From Actinophytocola sp044466355 (lineage in GTDB: Bacteria > Actinomycetota > Actinomycetes > Mycobacteriales > Pseudonocardiaceae), in NCBI RefSeq assembly GCF_044466355.1, contig NZ_JBITMQ010000009.1, positions 248,001 to 312,000 of the forward strand: DNA of 64,000 bases. Reading direction: 5' to 3'. How positions within the stretch are numbered: the stretch's first letter is position 1; each line of letters begins with the position of its first letter. Of the stretch, positions 33,281 through 41,285 are shown in pieces. Under the pieces are notes generated by a model that made no database searches, was not told the origin of the DNA, and worked only from the letters and a program-made list of their open reading frames with translations. Made by a program: the position numbers and the translations under genes.

Positions 33281-33352
33281 GCTTGGCCTCCACTGTCAGG
33301 TCTGGGAACGGCCCGACGCTAGGAGGCCAAGACCAGCGGTGCGCGTTGTGCA

Positions 33353-33370
33353 GATGAAGACAAGATGAAC
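33353..33370 (-). promoter_or_regulatory. PHO-box-like direct repeat upstream of the phoX pair
   Basis: On the minus strand GTTCATC (33370-33364) and CTTCATC (33359-33353) are spaced exactly 11 bp. This matches the direct-repeat units bound by PhoP in Streptomyces (GTTCACC-type, 11-nt period). The site ends about 70 bp before the GTG of the upstream phoX gene, a sensible activator position. Confidence 0.6.
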
Positions 33371-33390
33371 AGCTGGGACATCCGCGCAGG

Positions 33391-33414
33391 TCACACGGAG
33401 TGTGATCAGCTGAT
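33391..33414. promoter_or_regulatory. Two adjoining palindromes between phoX and the anti-sigma-like gene
   Basis: TCACAC-GGA-GTGTGA (33391-33405) abuts and overlaps GATCAGCTGATC (33403-33414). They sit at the stop codon of the membrane protein gene and upstream of the PHO box. They could terminate the sigma-factor operon or be an additional operator for phoX. No T-run is present. Confidence 0.4.
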
Positions 33415-34089
33415 CGCAGTCACCAGCACGGTCCCGTTCGCGTCCTTGGCGGTGTAGCCGAAACCCTGCTTCGAGCCACCGAAGTCGGCGAGGAGGAACC
33501 GCGCGCCTCGGACCTCGGCGACGAGATCAAGAGGTACCGGCTCGCCGAGTGCCGCCCGGACCTCCAGCTCGTGCACCTGCGGCGCGACCACGAACAGCAT
33601 CAGGTGTGGCAGGGGCCCACTGTCCGGCACGTCCCCGCCGAGCACCGAATAATCGAGCACGAAGCCCATGGGCGCCGGCCACGTCGGGGGCACCTGCTCG
33701 CACATCCTCGGCACCGGCGGGCCTTCCGGACCCTGCTCGGCGATGCACATCTCCTCACCGCGGCCCTTCTCCCGCACGTACAGCACGGCGCTGTGGTCAC
33801 CGAACCGGCCGAGTTCGACCGGCCCCACGAGGTAGCCGGTCGAACTGCCGGGCTCCGCGGTCGTGGGTCCGGTCGCGACCGGCGCGGACCCTGGTCCGCC
33901 GCCACTCACGGCGACGGGCACCGCCACGGCGGCGACCACCACCGCGGCGGCCGCGGCGATCAGTGGGACGCGCCGCCGGGGTCCACCCGCCAGCCGCCGG
34001 TCGAGGTCGGCGCGGGCGTGCGGGCTGGGGGGCACGGTGTCGGCGAGTTCGCCGAGACCGGTCCGCAGGCGGTCCTCGAGGTCGTTCAT
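33406..34089 (-). CDS. Single-pass membrane protein, putative partner of the ECF sigma factor
   Basis: The 227-residue protein has a short cytoplasmic N-terminus (MNDLEDRLRTGLGELADTVP), one membrane segment (VPLIAAAAAVVVAAVAVPVA, about 46-65) and an extracytoplasmic domain with two cysteines (EEMCIAEQG and RMCEQVP). Its start overlaps the stop of the ECF sigma gene (34086-34089). This gene order and topology are typical of membrane proteins encoded with actinobacterial SigE-family sigma factors, which may act as anti-sigma factors. No zinc-binding HxxxCxxC motif is present, so the anti-sigma role is inferred from context. Confidence 0.7.
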   Translation of the reverse strand: MNDLEDRLRTGLGELADTVPPSPHARADLDRRLAGGPRRRVPLIAAAAAVVVAAVAVPVAVSGGGPGSAPVATGPTTAEPGSSTGYLVGPVELGRFGDHSAVLYVREKGRGEEMCIAEQGPEGPPVPRMCEQVPPTWPAPMGFVLDYSVLGGDVPDSGPLPHLMLFVVAPQVHELEVRAALGEPVPLDLVAEVRGARFLLADFGGSKQGFGYTAKDANGTVLVTAIS

Positions 34090-34601
34090 CGGTCATCCTC
34101 CCCGGCCAGCGCCTCGCGCAGCGCGGCCATGGCCTGGCTGGTAGTTGCCTTGACGGTGCCCACGGCGATGCCCAGCGTGTCCGCGATCGACCGCTGGTCG
34201 AGGTCGAGCCAGTAGCGGAGCACCACGACCTGCCGCTGGCGGCGGGTCAGCCGGTCGAGCGCGTCCGCCACGGCACGGTTGGCGAGCGCGACGGACTCGG
34301 CCGAGGCCGTGTCGCGGTCGCGGTCACGCGGCGTCCCGCGCACGACGCGCAGGTGCCGCAGCCGCGACCTGGACAGGTTCACGACCGTCCTGCGCAGGTA
34401 GGGCAGCGCCTTGTCCGCGCTCGCGAGCCTCGACCAGCGGCCGTGCAGGCGGACGAACGCCTCCTGCGCGATGTTCTCCGGGTCGTCCGCGCCGAGCAGG
34501 AACGCGAGCCGCTTCATGAGCTCGAAGTTCTGGTCGAACACCGCGTCGAACCCCGCACCTGCCGTGCGGGGTTCCGACGTGTGCCCGGTCGCCGTGTTCA
34601 T
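34086..34601 (-). CDS. ECF RNA polymerase sigma factor, SigE-family (actinobacterial type)
   Basis: The 171-residue sigma factor has region 2 (FDQNFELMKRLAFLLGADDP, ENIAQEAFVRLHGRWSRL, then KALPYLRRTVVNLSRSRLRH). Region 4 is LTRRQRQVVVLRYWLDLDQR followed by SIADTLGIAVGTVKATTSQA. The pattern VRLHGRW..L....ALPYLRRTVVN is characteristic of the SigE family of small ECF factors in actinomycetes. ATG 34601 has AAAGGGG just upstream. It is coupled to the downstream membrane protein. Confidence 0.88.
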   Translation of the reverse strand: MNTATGHTSEPRTAGAGFDAVFDQNFELMKRLAFLLGADDPENIAQEAFVRLHGRWSRLASADKALPYLRRTVVNLSRSRLRHLRVVRGTPRDRDRDTASAESVALANRAVADALDRLTRRQRQVVVLRYWLDLDQRSIADTLGIAVGTVKATTSQAMAALREALAGEDDR

Positions 34602-34632
34602 GCCCCTTTGACTCCTGGCACGGCTCCTGGGT

Positions 34633-35265
34633 TTAGAAGCCGATCGCCTCCTTGACGAGAACGACGGTCGCACGGTCGGCCAGGAACTCCCGCTCCAGGA
34701 TCAGGGTTTTGCCCATGAACGAGTCCATGCCCCGCTCGCGCATCGCGTTCGCCACGATGGGCAGGCAGTGGGTGCGGACCCGACGCAGCGCGGTGTCGAG
34801 GTCGGGCACGACCTTCTGCCCGCCGACGAGGTAGATCACCTTCTCCGCACCGGCCGCGTACGGGCCGAGCTGGCTGCCGCTGAACGAGGTCACGACGAGC
34901 ACGCCGTCCTCGGTGACCGCGTGCACGCTGCCGACGATCACGTCCGGCACGGCGCCCATGGTGATCTGCGCGCGGACGTCGGCCGGGTCGGTGCCCGCGA
35001 GCCGGGCACGGACGGAGACGAACTCGTCGCCCTCGTCGATGTCGGCGACCAGGCCGGACAGCCGCACGCTCTCGCTGTTGGCGGTGAAGATGGCCTTGTC
35101 GCGGGGCAGCAGGTCACGGACGAGCGAGCGGGCGTCGGCGACGGTGTCGACCACGTGGGTGGTGTAGTTGCGTTCGGCGAGGCCCTTGGCCGCCCGGTGG
35201 ATCGACTCGGCCTCGGCGACGTGAGCGAACGACTCGTCGACCGGCAGCGCCTCTGTGGTGGTCAT
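34633..35265 (-). CDS. LUD-domain protein (LutC/DUF162-like)
   Basis: The 210-residue protein has LUD-domain features: an N-terminal helix, NYTTHVVDTVADARSLV, GTDPADVRAQITMGAVPDVI, GSVHAVTEDGVLVVTSFSGS and the ending AEKVIYLVGGQKVVPDLDTA. LUD proteins occur in lactate utilisation (LutC) and as stand-alone redox-related proteins. No lutA or lutB is adjacent. ATG 35265 follows AGAGGGG. It diverges from an HxlR-type regulator across a 61-bp operator region, so it is probably that regulator's target. Confidence 0.8.
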   Translation of the reverse strand: MTTTEALPVDESFAHVAEAESIHRAAKGLAERNYTTHVVDTVADARSLVRDLLPRDKAIFTANSESVRLSGLVADIDEGDEFVSVRARLAGTDPADVRAQITMGAVPDVIVGSVHAVTEDGVLVVTSFSGSQLGPYAAGAEKVIYLVGGQKVVPDLDTALRRVRTHCLPIVANAMRERGMDSFMGKTLILEREFLADRATVVLVKEAIGF

Positions 35266-35326
35266 AGCCCCTCTTCGATGGGTGGTTCCGATTGGTAACT
35301 GACCCCATCGTGAGGAACTATGGTGT
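35266..35326. promoter_or_regulatory. Shared operator/promoter region of the LUD and HxlR genes
   Basis: The 61-bp interval contains an outer inverted repeat CGATGGG/CCCATCG (about 35277 and 35304) and an interleaved GTTCC/GGAAC pair (about 35285 and 35313). Both genes must be transcribed from here, so a repressor bound at the centre would control both. Confidence 0.45.
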
Positions 35327-35752
35327 GTGCCGGAAGACGGCACCTTTTTCTGCCTCGGTGAGCCGGAGGTAACCGTGCAGGTACCGGAAGAGCAGCGCGA
35401 CCGGATGTGTCACGCGCGACAGGTCCTGGACCGCGTCGGCGACAAGTGGTCGATCTCGGTGATCTACGAGCTCGGCGGCAAGACCCTGCGGTTCACCGAA
35501 CTGCGCCGCGCGATCGACGGCATCAGCCAGCGCATGCTGACCTCGACCCTGCGCGCGCTGGAACGCGACGGGGTCGTGGCACGCACCGTCCACCCGGTGG
35601 TGCCGCCGCGCGTCGACTACCACCTCACCGGGCTCGGCCTGACGCTGTCCGAGACCGTGTGCTCCCTGATGAGGTGGGCCTACGACCACGCGGACGAGAT
35701 CGACGAGGCCCGCGCGGCGTACGACCGCCGCGCGGACCAGCGGGCGATCTAG
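35327..35752 (+). CDS. HxlR-family transcriptional regulator
   Basis: The 141-residue winged-helix regulator has the HxlR signature: CHARQVLDRVGDKWSISVIY, then LRFTELRRAIDGISQRMLTS and RTVHPVVPPRVDYHLTGLG. Cys28 occupies the position of the redox-sensing cysteine known in HypR/QorR-type members, and Cys9 is a second candidate. It probably senses quinones, aldehydes or oxidants and represses the divergent LUD gene. GTG 35327 is taken as the start. It converges with ino1, overlapping it by four bases. Confidence 0.85.
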   Translation: MPEDGTFFCLGEPEVTVQVPEEQRDRMCHARQVLDRVGDKWSISVIYELGGKTLRFTELRRAIDGISQRMLTSTLRALERDGVVARTVHPVVPPRVDYHLTGLGLTLSETVCSLMRWAYDHADEIDEARAAYDRRADQRAI

Positions 35753-36840
35753 CGGTCCAGCTCGCCCGCGATGAACTTCTCCACCGCGTCGTAGGCCTCG
35801 GAGTCGGAGTACTGCTCCGGCGGCGACTTCATGAAGTACGAGGAAGCCGACAGGATCGGGCCGCCGATGCCGCGGTCCAGTGCGATCTTCGCGGCACGCA
35901 CCGCGTCGATGATCACGCCCGCCGAGTTCGGGGAGTCCCAGACCTCCAGCTTGTACTCCAGGTTCAGCGGGGTGTCACCGAAGGACTTGCCCTCCAGGCG
36001 CACGTAGGCCCACTTGCGGTCGTCGAGCCACGGCACGTGGTCCGACGGGCCGATGTGCACGTCCGCCTTCGCCATCTCGTGCGGGATCTGCGAGGTCACC
36101 GACTGCGTCTTGGAGATCTTCTTCGACTGGAGGCGCTTGCGCTCCAGCATGTTCATGAAGTCCATGTTGCCGCCGAAGTTGAGCTGGTACGTGCGCAGCA
36201 GCTCCACCCCGCGGTCCTCGAACAGCTTCGCCATCACCCGGTGCGTGATGGTGGCGCCGACCTGCGACTTGATGTCGTCGCCGACGATCGGCACGCCGGC
36301 CTCGGTGAACTTGGCCGCCCACTCCGGGTCCGACGCGATGAACACCGGCAGCGCGTTGACGAACGCGACCCCCGCGTCGATCGCGGCCTGGGCGTAGAAG
36401 CGGTCCGCCTCCTCCGACCCCACCGGCAGGTACGACACCAGGACGTCGACCTTCGCCTCGCGCAGGGCGGCGACGATGTCGACCGGCTGCTCGTCGGACT
36501 CGGTGATGATCTCGCGGTAGTACTCGCCGAGGCCGTCGAACGTGTGCCCGCGCTGCACACTCACCCCGAGCGGCGGCACGTCGCAGATCTTGATCGTGTT
36601 GTTCTCGCTCGCGACGATCGCCTCGGACAGGTCGCGGCCCACCTTCTTGGCGTCCACGTCGAACGCCGCGACGAACTCCACGTCCCGCACGTGGTAGTCG
36701 CCGAACTGGACGTGCATCAGGCCCGGGACGCGGGTCTCCGGGTCGGCGTCACGGTAGTAGTGCACGCCCTGCACCAGCGACGCGGCACAGTTGCCGACGC
36801 CGACGATCGCCACCCGGACGCTGCGACGCTGTTCGCCCAT
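35749..36840 (-). CDS. ino1: Myo-inositol-1-phosphate synthase
   Basis: The 363-residue actinobacterial-type enzyme converts glucose 6-phosphate to L-myo-inositol 1-phosphate, the first step to phosphatidylinositol and mycothiol. The N-terminal NAD motif is AIVGVGNCAASLVQGVHYY. The active-site lysine region lies in IVGDDIKSQVGATITHRV, followed by YQLNFGGNMDFMNMLERKRL and the C-terminal GIGGPILSASSYFMKSPPEQ. AGGAGAA lies about ten bases before the ATG. As in mycobacteria (Rv0046c and Rv0047c) the gene follows a PadR-type regulator on the same strand. Confidence 0.96.
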   Translation of the reverse strand: MGEQRRSVRVAIVGVGNCAASLVQGVHYYRDADPETRVPGLMHVQFGDYHVRDVEFVAAFDVDAKKVGRDLSEAIVASENNTIKICDVPPLGVSVQRGHTFDGLGEYYREIITESDEQPVDIVAALREAKVDVLVSYLPVGSEEADRFYAQAAIDAGVAFVNALPVFIASDPEWAAKFTEAGVPIVGDDIKSQVGATITHRVMAKLFEDRGVELLRTYQLNFGGNMDFMNMLERKRLQSKKISKTQSVTSQIPHEMAKADVHIGPSDHVPWLDDRKWAYVRLEGKSFGDTPLNLEYKLEVWDSPNSAGVIIDAVRAAKIALDRGIGGPILSASSYFMKSPPEQYSDSEAYDAVEKFIAGELDR

Positions 36841-36936
36841 GCCGGTTCTCCTTCTCCCTGTGTGAACCGCGACGCCCCGGTCGCGGTGGTCCGAAGTCGC
36901 AGATCCGCACTGACCTGCCAGTGTCAGTCAGCGCCG

Positions 36937-37515
36937 TCATTCGACGCCGTCCTGCCGTTCCTTCTGCTCTCTCTGTTCGGTCGCGATCAGCTCGTTGAGC
37001 CAGCGGACCTCCCGCTCGCTGTGTTCGAGCCCGAGCCGGTGCAGCTCGCGGGTGTAGCGGTCGATCTGCTCACCCGCCCGCGCCACCGACGAGCGCAGCC
37101 CTTCCCGGCGTTCCTCCACCCGGCGCCTGCGGCCTTCGAGGATGCGCATCCTCACCTCGGCGGGCGTGCGGGAGAAGAACGCCATGTGAACACCGAAGCC
37201 CTCGTCGTCGTAGGCCTGGGGGCCGACGTCGGCGAGCATCTCCGCGAAACGCTCCTTGCCCTCCGCGGTGAGCTTGTAGACCCGCTTGGCGCGCTTGCCC
37301 CAGGCACGCGCGGCCGCCCGTTCGTCCACGCCGTCCTGCTCCCGCTCGTCGTCCTCGACGATCAGCCCGGCCTTCAGCAGCCTGCGCAGCGTCGGGTACA
37401 GCGAGCCGTAGGAGAACGCGCGGAGCGTGCCGAGCATGTCGAACAGTCGTTTCCGCAGCTCATAGCCGTGCATCGGGGCCTCGTGCAGCAACCCGAGGAT
37501 CGCGAACTCAAGCAT
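36937..37515 (-). CDS. PadR-family transcriptional regulator
   Basis: The 192-residue regulator opens with the PadR winged helix (MLEFAILGLLHEAPMHGYEL, FSYGSLYPTLRRLLKAGLIV). It has an extended C-terminal dimerisation region of basic helices (RILEGRRRRVEERREGLRSS). It corresponds in position to Rv0047c of Mycobacterium tuberculosis, directly upstream of ino1. GAGGAG precedes the ATG. A perfect inverted repeat about 40 bp upstream is a likely autoregulatory operator. Control of ino1 by this protein is inferred from gene order. Confidence 0.88.
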   Translation of the reverse strand: MLEFAILGLLHEAPMHGYELRKRLFDMLGTLRAFSYGSLYPTLRRLLKAGLIVEDDEREQDGVDERAAARAWGKRAKRVYKLTAEGKERFAEMLADVGPQAYDDEGFGVHMAFFSRTPAEVRMRILEGRRRRVEERREGLRSSVARAGEQIDRYTRELHRLGLEHSEREVRWLNELIATEQREQKERQDGVE

Positions 37516-37556
37516 CCGCCACTCCTCTCGTGCGCACCTGACCTACTCGGCCACTA

Positions 37557-37569
37557 TATCGCGCCGATA
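37557..37569. promoter_or_regulatory. Operator candidate for PadR: TATCG-CGC-CGATA
   Basis: This perfect 13-bp inverted repeat with flanking TA/CAT lies about 42 bp upstream of the padR start codon, in the interval between padR and the DUF5318 gene. PadR regulators usually bind AT-containing palindromes in their own promoters. The rest of the 37516-37780 interval shows no gene. Confidence 0.45.
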
Positions 37570-37780
37570 CATCAGGGAGGTTTCGAAGAAGTAGACGTGG
37601 CAGTGATCACGAACTCTCAGGACACGGGAACGTCTCGGCGAGGTCACAGCGCAACCGCAGGTCACGGCCGTTGACAAACCGTGACCACATCACTTCTTCA
37701 ACGCAGAGTGGCGACACTGCCGCGCGCCGTGCGCCAATCGGCGCGTGGACGTGGTAACGGCGCCGCGTACGCTGTGCTCC

Positions 37781-38185
37781 GTGCGTACACAGCGGCAGGT
37801 GGTCGACTACGCGTTGCAGCGCAAGGCGCTGCTCGCGGAGGTGCACTCCGGTCGTGTCGGCACCATGGACGTGTGCGACGCGAACCCGTACCTGCTGCGT
37901 GCCGCCAAGTTCCACGGCGAACCGAGTGACGTGACGTGCCCCGTCTGCCGCAAGGAACCGGTGACGAAGGTGTCCTGGGTCTACGGCGACGAACTCAAGC
38001 ACGCGTCGGGCTCGGCCCGCGCGCCGGAGGAGCTCGTGCGGATGGCGGCGCTCTTCACGGAGTTCACGGTGTACGTCGTCGAAGTTTGCCGCACCTGTGG
38101 ATGGAACCACCTGGTGCAGTCATACGTCCTGGGGACGGGTGGGATAGACACCCACAAGCCACGGAGGAGGACAGCGGCGGAGTGA
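37781..38185 (+). CDS. DUF5318 family zinc-ribbon protein (Rv0049-like)
   Basis: The 134-residue protein begins VRTQRQVVDYALQRKALLAE, the typical N-terminus of the DUF5318 family. It contains two Cys pairs, CPVCRKE and CRTCGWNH, that should form a zinc ribbon. EVCRTCGWNHLVQSYVLG near the end is also conserved with the mycobacterial Rv0049 protein. Function is unknown, but the gene sits next to the class A PBP gene across actinobacteria, suggesting a link to envelope or division biology. GTG 37781 is preceded by TACGCT and seven bases, so the message is probably leaderless. Confidence 0.88.
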   Translation: MRTQRQVVDYALQRKALLAEVHSGRVGTMDVCDANPYLLRAAKFHGEPSDVTCPVCRKEPVTKVSWVYGDELKHASGSARAPEELVRMAALFTEFTVYVVEVCRTCGWNHLVQSYVLGTGGIDTHKPRRRTAAE

Positions 38186-38261
38186 GACTGACGGTTTTGC
38201 CTGCTCAGCTGCCCTCGACCACCACGCGGCGTGCCCTGCCGTGCGTCGCTCTGGGAGGCCT

Positions 38262-38273
38262 GTTCACGTGAAC
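38262..38273. other. Palindrome GTTCACGTGAAC over the ponA start codon
   Basis: This perfect 12-bp palindrome contains the GTG start (38268-38270) of the penicillin-binding protein gene. Its core TTCACGTGAA equals the centre of the ParB parS consensus, but the flanks differ. It could bind a regulator at the translation start or be chance. Confidence 0.3.
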
Positions 38274-41198
38274 GACCATCGCAACCACCGGTATCGCGAG
38301 AGCGAGCCGGCATGGCCGAGTGGTGACGATCCGCGTTCGCGCGGTAACCGCGGAGAGGAGGCTCAGGAGCGCACCGGCTTCTGGAGTCCTCTCTGGGAGG
38401 ACGACGGCGACGACGCCGCGCCCGCCCGCCCGTCCAACGGGCACTCGAACGGACGTCCCCGCCACGAGGCCGCCCCGAGCAACGGGCGCTCCGGCGGCAG
38501 TCACGCCCGCCGTGACGACGCGCCGCAGTGGCCGGGCGCCGACAGCGGCGGTGGCAACAGCGGCGGTGAGCACCGCTGGCCGGACGCCGAGCCACCCGCC
38601 CGGCCGCCCGCCCCACCCCGCCCCGCGCCGCGTTCGTCCGGGCCCGTCGCGTGGCCGAGCGCGGAATCCGGCGCGCCAGCGGGCCGCCGCCCCGGTGGCC
38701 CGCACACGCCGCCGCCCGGTGCGAACGGCTTCCCGAACGGCGCGCCCGGCCCGGCAGGCGCCCGCCCTCCCGGTGGTCCCGGGCAGGCGACCCGCGTGGT
38801 CCGTCCGCGACCCGCCGGCCCGCCACGCCCCGGCATGACCCCGCCCGGCGCTGGCCCGGACGGCCCGACCGAGCTGCTGCCGCCCGTGCACCGGGGCAGC
38901 GGCCCCGAGCCGGAGCTGCTGACGCACCGCGAACCGGACTACGACGAGGACGTCAACGACGATCCGGACCTCTACTACGACGAGGACGAGGACGGCCCGC
39001 TGAGCGACGAGGACCGCAAACGACGGCGCAAGAAGATCTGGCGCCGCGTGCGCCGCACCGGCTACGTGATGACCGCGTTCGCCATCATCACGCCGATCAT
39101 CGGGTTCTTCGTCGCCTACCAGGTGGTCGAGGTGCCCGACGCGAAGGCGGTGGCGGCCGAGCAGGGCCAGGTCGTGACCCTGACCTACTCGAAGGCGTCC
39201 GGCGGCAAGCAGCTGTCGCAGATCGTGCCGCCGAACGGCAACCGCCGGATGGTGACGTACGAGGAGATCCCGGACACGGTCAAGCACGCCGTGTACGCCG
39301 CGGAGGACGCCGAGTTCGAGACGAACCCGGGCTTCGACATCGGCGGTGTGCTCCGCGCGGGCTACAACCAGGTGACCGGCGGCTCCGGCGGTGGTTCCAC
39401 GATCACCCAGCAGTACATCAAGAAGGCCACGGGCAAGGAGGAGTCCGAAGGTCTCGGGGGTTACACCCGCAAGGCGGTCGAGGTCGTCAAGGCCTACAAG
39501 ATGAACAACACCTACACCAAGCCGCAGATCCTCACCTCGTACCTGAACACCATCTACCTGGGCCGGGGCGCGAACGGTATCTCCGCCGCCGCGAAGGCCT
39601 GGTTCGGTGTCGACGACCTCAACAAGCTCACCGCGTCGCAGGCCGCGCTGATCGCGGGCATGATCCAGCGCCCCAGCCAGGACTCCGAGGAGCCCGAGGA
39701 CGTCGCCTACCAGCAGCGCCGCTGGAAGTTCGTGATGGACCAGATGCTCGACAAGGGGTGGGTCACCGCCGAGGAGCGGAAGGCCGCGACGTTCCCCAAG
39801 CTGATTCCGAGGGACAAGGCGATGCCGAAGGCCGTCACCGGTCCTGGCGCGCACATCCAGGCGGCCGTGCTCGAGGAGGCCGAGGAGGCGGGGTACCCGC
39901 TGGAGGAGCTCCAGCAGAAGGGCTACCGGATCCAGACGACGATCGACCAGCGCGCGCAGAAGACCGCGCAGGCCGCCGTCAACGAGGTGCTGAAGGGCCA
40001 GCCGAAGAACCTGTTCCCGGGCATGGTGGTGGTCAACCCGAAGAACGGTTCCGTGCTCGCCTACTACGGCGGCAAGGCAGCGGGCTTCGACTGGGCGAAG
40101 GCGCGGCAGGAGCCGGGTTCGTCGTTCAAGCCGTTCGACCTGGTCGCGCTGCTCGAGAAGGGCAAGGGCCTCTACGAGACCTACGACGGCAGGACCGACC
40201 GGATCTTCGACGGCCGCAAGGTCCGCAACTCCGGCGGCATGTCGTGCGGCGAGAACTGCACGGTCGCCGAGGCGATGAAGAAGTCGATCAACACCGTGTT
40301 CTACGACATCGCGCTGAACGAGGTCACGACGAAGAAGGTCGCCGCCGCGGCGGCCCAGGCGGGCATCACCTCGCCGCTGGAGGGCGAGAACGGCGCCGCG
40401 CCGGACGCCAACATCTCCATCGGTGGTGGTAAGACGCGGGTCAGCACGTACGAGATGGCGTCGGCCTACGCGACGTTCGCCTCCGGCGGCATCTACCACA
40501 AGCCGCACATGATCGAGGCGATTCTCGGCCCGGACGGCAAGACGGTGTGGAAGCCGGACCAGGAGACGCTCGACGGGAAGCAGGCGTTCGACAAGGACCC
40601 GGCGAAGAACCGGCAGATCGCGCGGAACGTCACCGAGTCGCTCCTGGAGATCCCCGAGTACTCCGAGATCCCCTGCGACGACGGCCGTGCGTGCGCGGGC
40701 AAGACGGGCACGCACCAGTTCGGCGCCACCGAGGACAACGCCAAGGCCTGGATGGTGGGCTACACCCCGCAGGTCTCGGTCGCGGTGTCGCTGGCCGCCG
40801 AGGAGAAGAACAAGCAGGTGCCGCTGAAGGACGCCGACGGCAACATCATCTACGGCTCCGGTCTGCCGGGCGAGATCTGGCAGAAGTTCATGAACGACTG
40901 GCTCAAGGACGCCGAGAAGCTGACGTTCGGCCAGTTCGAGCCGATCGGCAAGCCCGAGCCGGAGCTGAACGACGACGACGACAACGGCGAGAACCGCCCG
41001 TCGGACAACCGCCCGTCGGACAACCGTCCCACCGACAACAGGCCGACCGGCGACAGGCCGCCGAACAGCAAGCCGGACGAGACGACCGAGACGACGACGC
41101 CGGAGCAGACGACGACCGACGAAACGGATCCGGAGGGACCAGGGATCCCGACAATCGGTGGCGGTGGCGGCGGTGACCGATCACCGAGCGACAACTGA
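38268..41198 (+). CDS. ponA1: Class A penicillin-binding protein (bifunctional transglycosylase/transpeptidase)
   Basis: The 976-residue peptidoglycan synthase polymerises and cross-links glycan strands. About 265 N-terminal residues are Pro/Gly/Arg-rich, disordered and cytoplasmic. One membrane segment follows (VMTAFAIITPIIGFFVAY). The GT51 domain comes next (AEDAEFETNPGFDIGGVLRA near 345, GGGSTITQQYIKKATGKEE, ILTSYLNTIYLGRGANGISA). The transpeptidase has SSFK with nucleophile Ser618 and KTGT at 812-815. The tail is a low-complexity repeat (NRPSDNRPSDNRPTDNRPTG) rich in Pro, Asp and Thr. GTG 38268 has GGGAGG upstream. The position after DUF5318 matches mycobacterial ponA1 (Rv0050). A terminator follows. 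Confidence 0.95.
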   Translation: MNDHRNHRYRESEPAWPSGDDPRSRGNRGEEAQERTGFWSPLWEDDGDDAAPARPSNGHSNGRPRHEAAPSNGRSGGSHARRDDAPQWPGADSGGGNSGGEHRWPDAEPPARPPAPPRPAPRSSGPVAWPSAESGAPAGRRPGGPHTPPPGANGFPNGAPGPAGARPPGGPGQATRVVRPRPAGPPRPGMTPPGAGPDGPTELLPPVHRGSGPEPELLTHREPDYDEDVNDDPDLYYDEDEDGPLSDEDRKRRRKKIWRRVRRTGYVMTAFAIITPIIGFFVAYQVVEVPDAKAVAAEQGQVVTLTYSKASGGKQLSQIVPPNGNRRMVTYEEIPDTVKHAVYAAEDAEFETNPGFDIGGVLRAGYNQVTGGSGGGSTITQQYIKKATGKEESEGLGGYTRKAVEVVKAYKMNNTYTKPQILTSYLNTIYLGRGANGISAAAKAWFGVDDLNKLTASQAALIAGMIQRPSQDSEEPEDVAYQQRRWKFVMDQMLDKGWVTAEERKAATFPKLIPRDKAMPKAVTGPGAHIQAAVLEEAEEAGYPLEELQQKGYRIQTTIDQRAQKTAQAAVNEVLKGQPKNLFPGMVVVNPKNGSVLAYYGGKAAGFDWAKARQEPGSSFKPFDLVALLEKGKGLYETYDGRTDRIFDGRKVRNSGGMSCGENCTVAEAMKKSINTVFYDIALNEVTTKKVAAAAAQAGITSPLEGENGAAPDANISIGGGKTRVSTYEMASAYATFASGGIYHKPHMIEAILGPDGKTVWKPDQETLDGKQAFDKDPAKNRQIARNVTESLLEIPEYSEIPCDDGRACAGKTGTHQFGATEDNAKAWMVGYTPQVSVAVSLAAEEKNKQVPLKDADGNIIYGSGLPGEIWQKFMNDWLKDAEKLTFGQFEPIGKPEPELNDDDDNGENRPSDNRPSDNRPTDNRPTGDRPPNSKPDETTETTTPEQTTTDETDPEGPGIPTIGGGGGGDRSPSDN

Positions 41199-41200
41199 CG

Positions 41201-41227
41201 ACAGAGGCCCCCGAGCGGGGCCTCTGT
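41201..41227 (+). terminator. Terminator after ponA1
   Basis: ACAGAGGCCCC pairs perfectly with GGGGCCTCTGT around a 5-nt loop, starting three bases after the stop codon. Confidence 0.8.
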
Positions 41228-41285
41228 CCGTTTCCGGGGAGAGGTGCGCGGCCGGACGATCACCGGGCCCCGTAGCATCGCGCCC

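Noticed and set aside
33391..33405. Crp-type site TCACAC-N3-GTGTGA
   Set aside because: The Crp consensus is TGTGA-N6-TCACA in the opposite arrangement; orientation and spacing do not fit.
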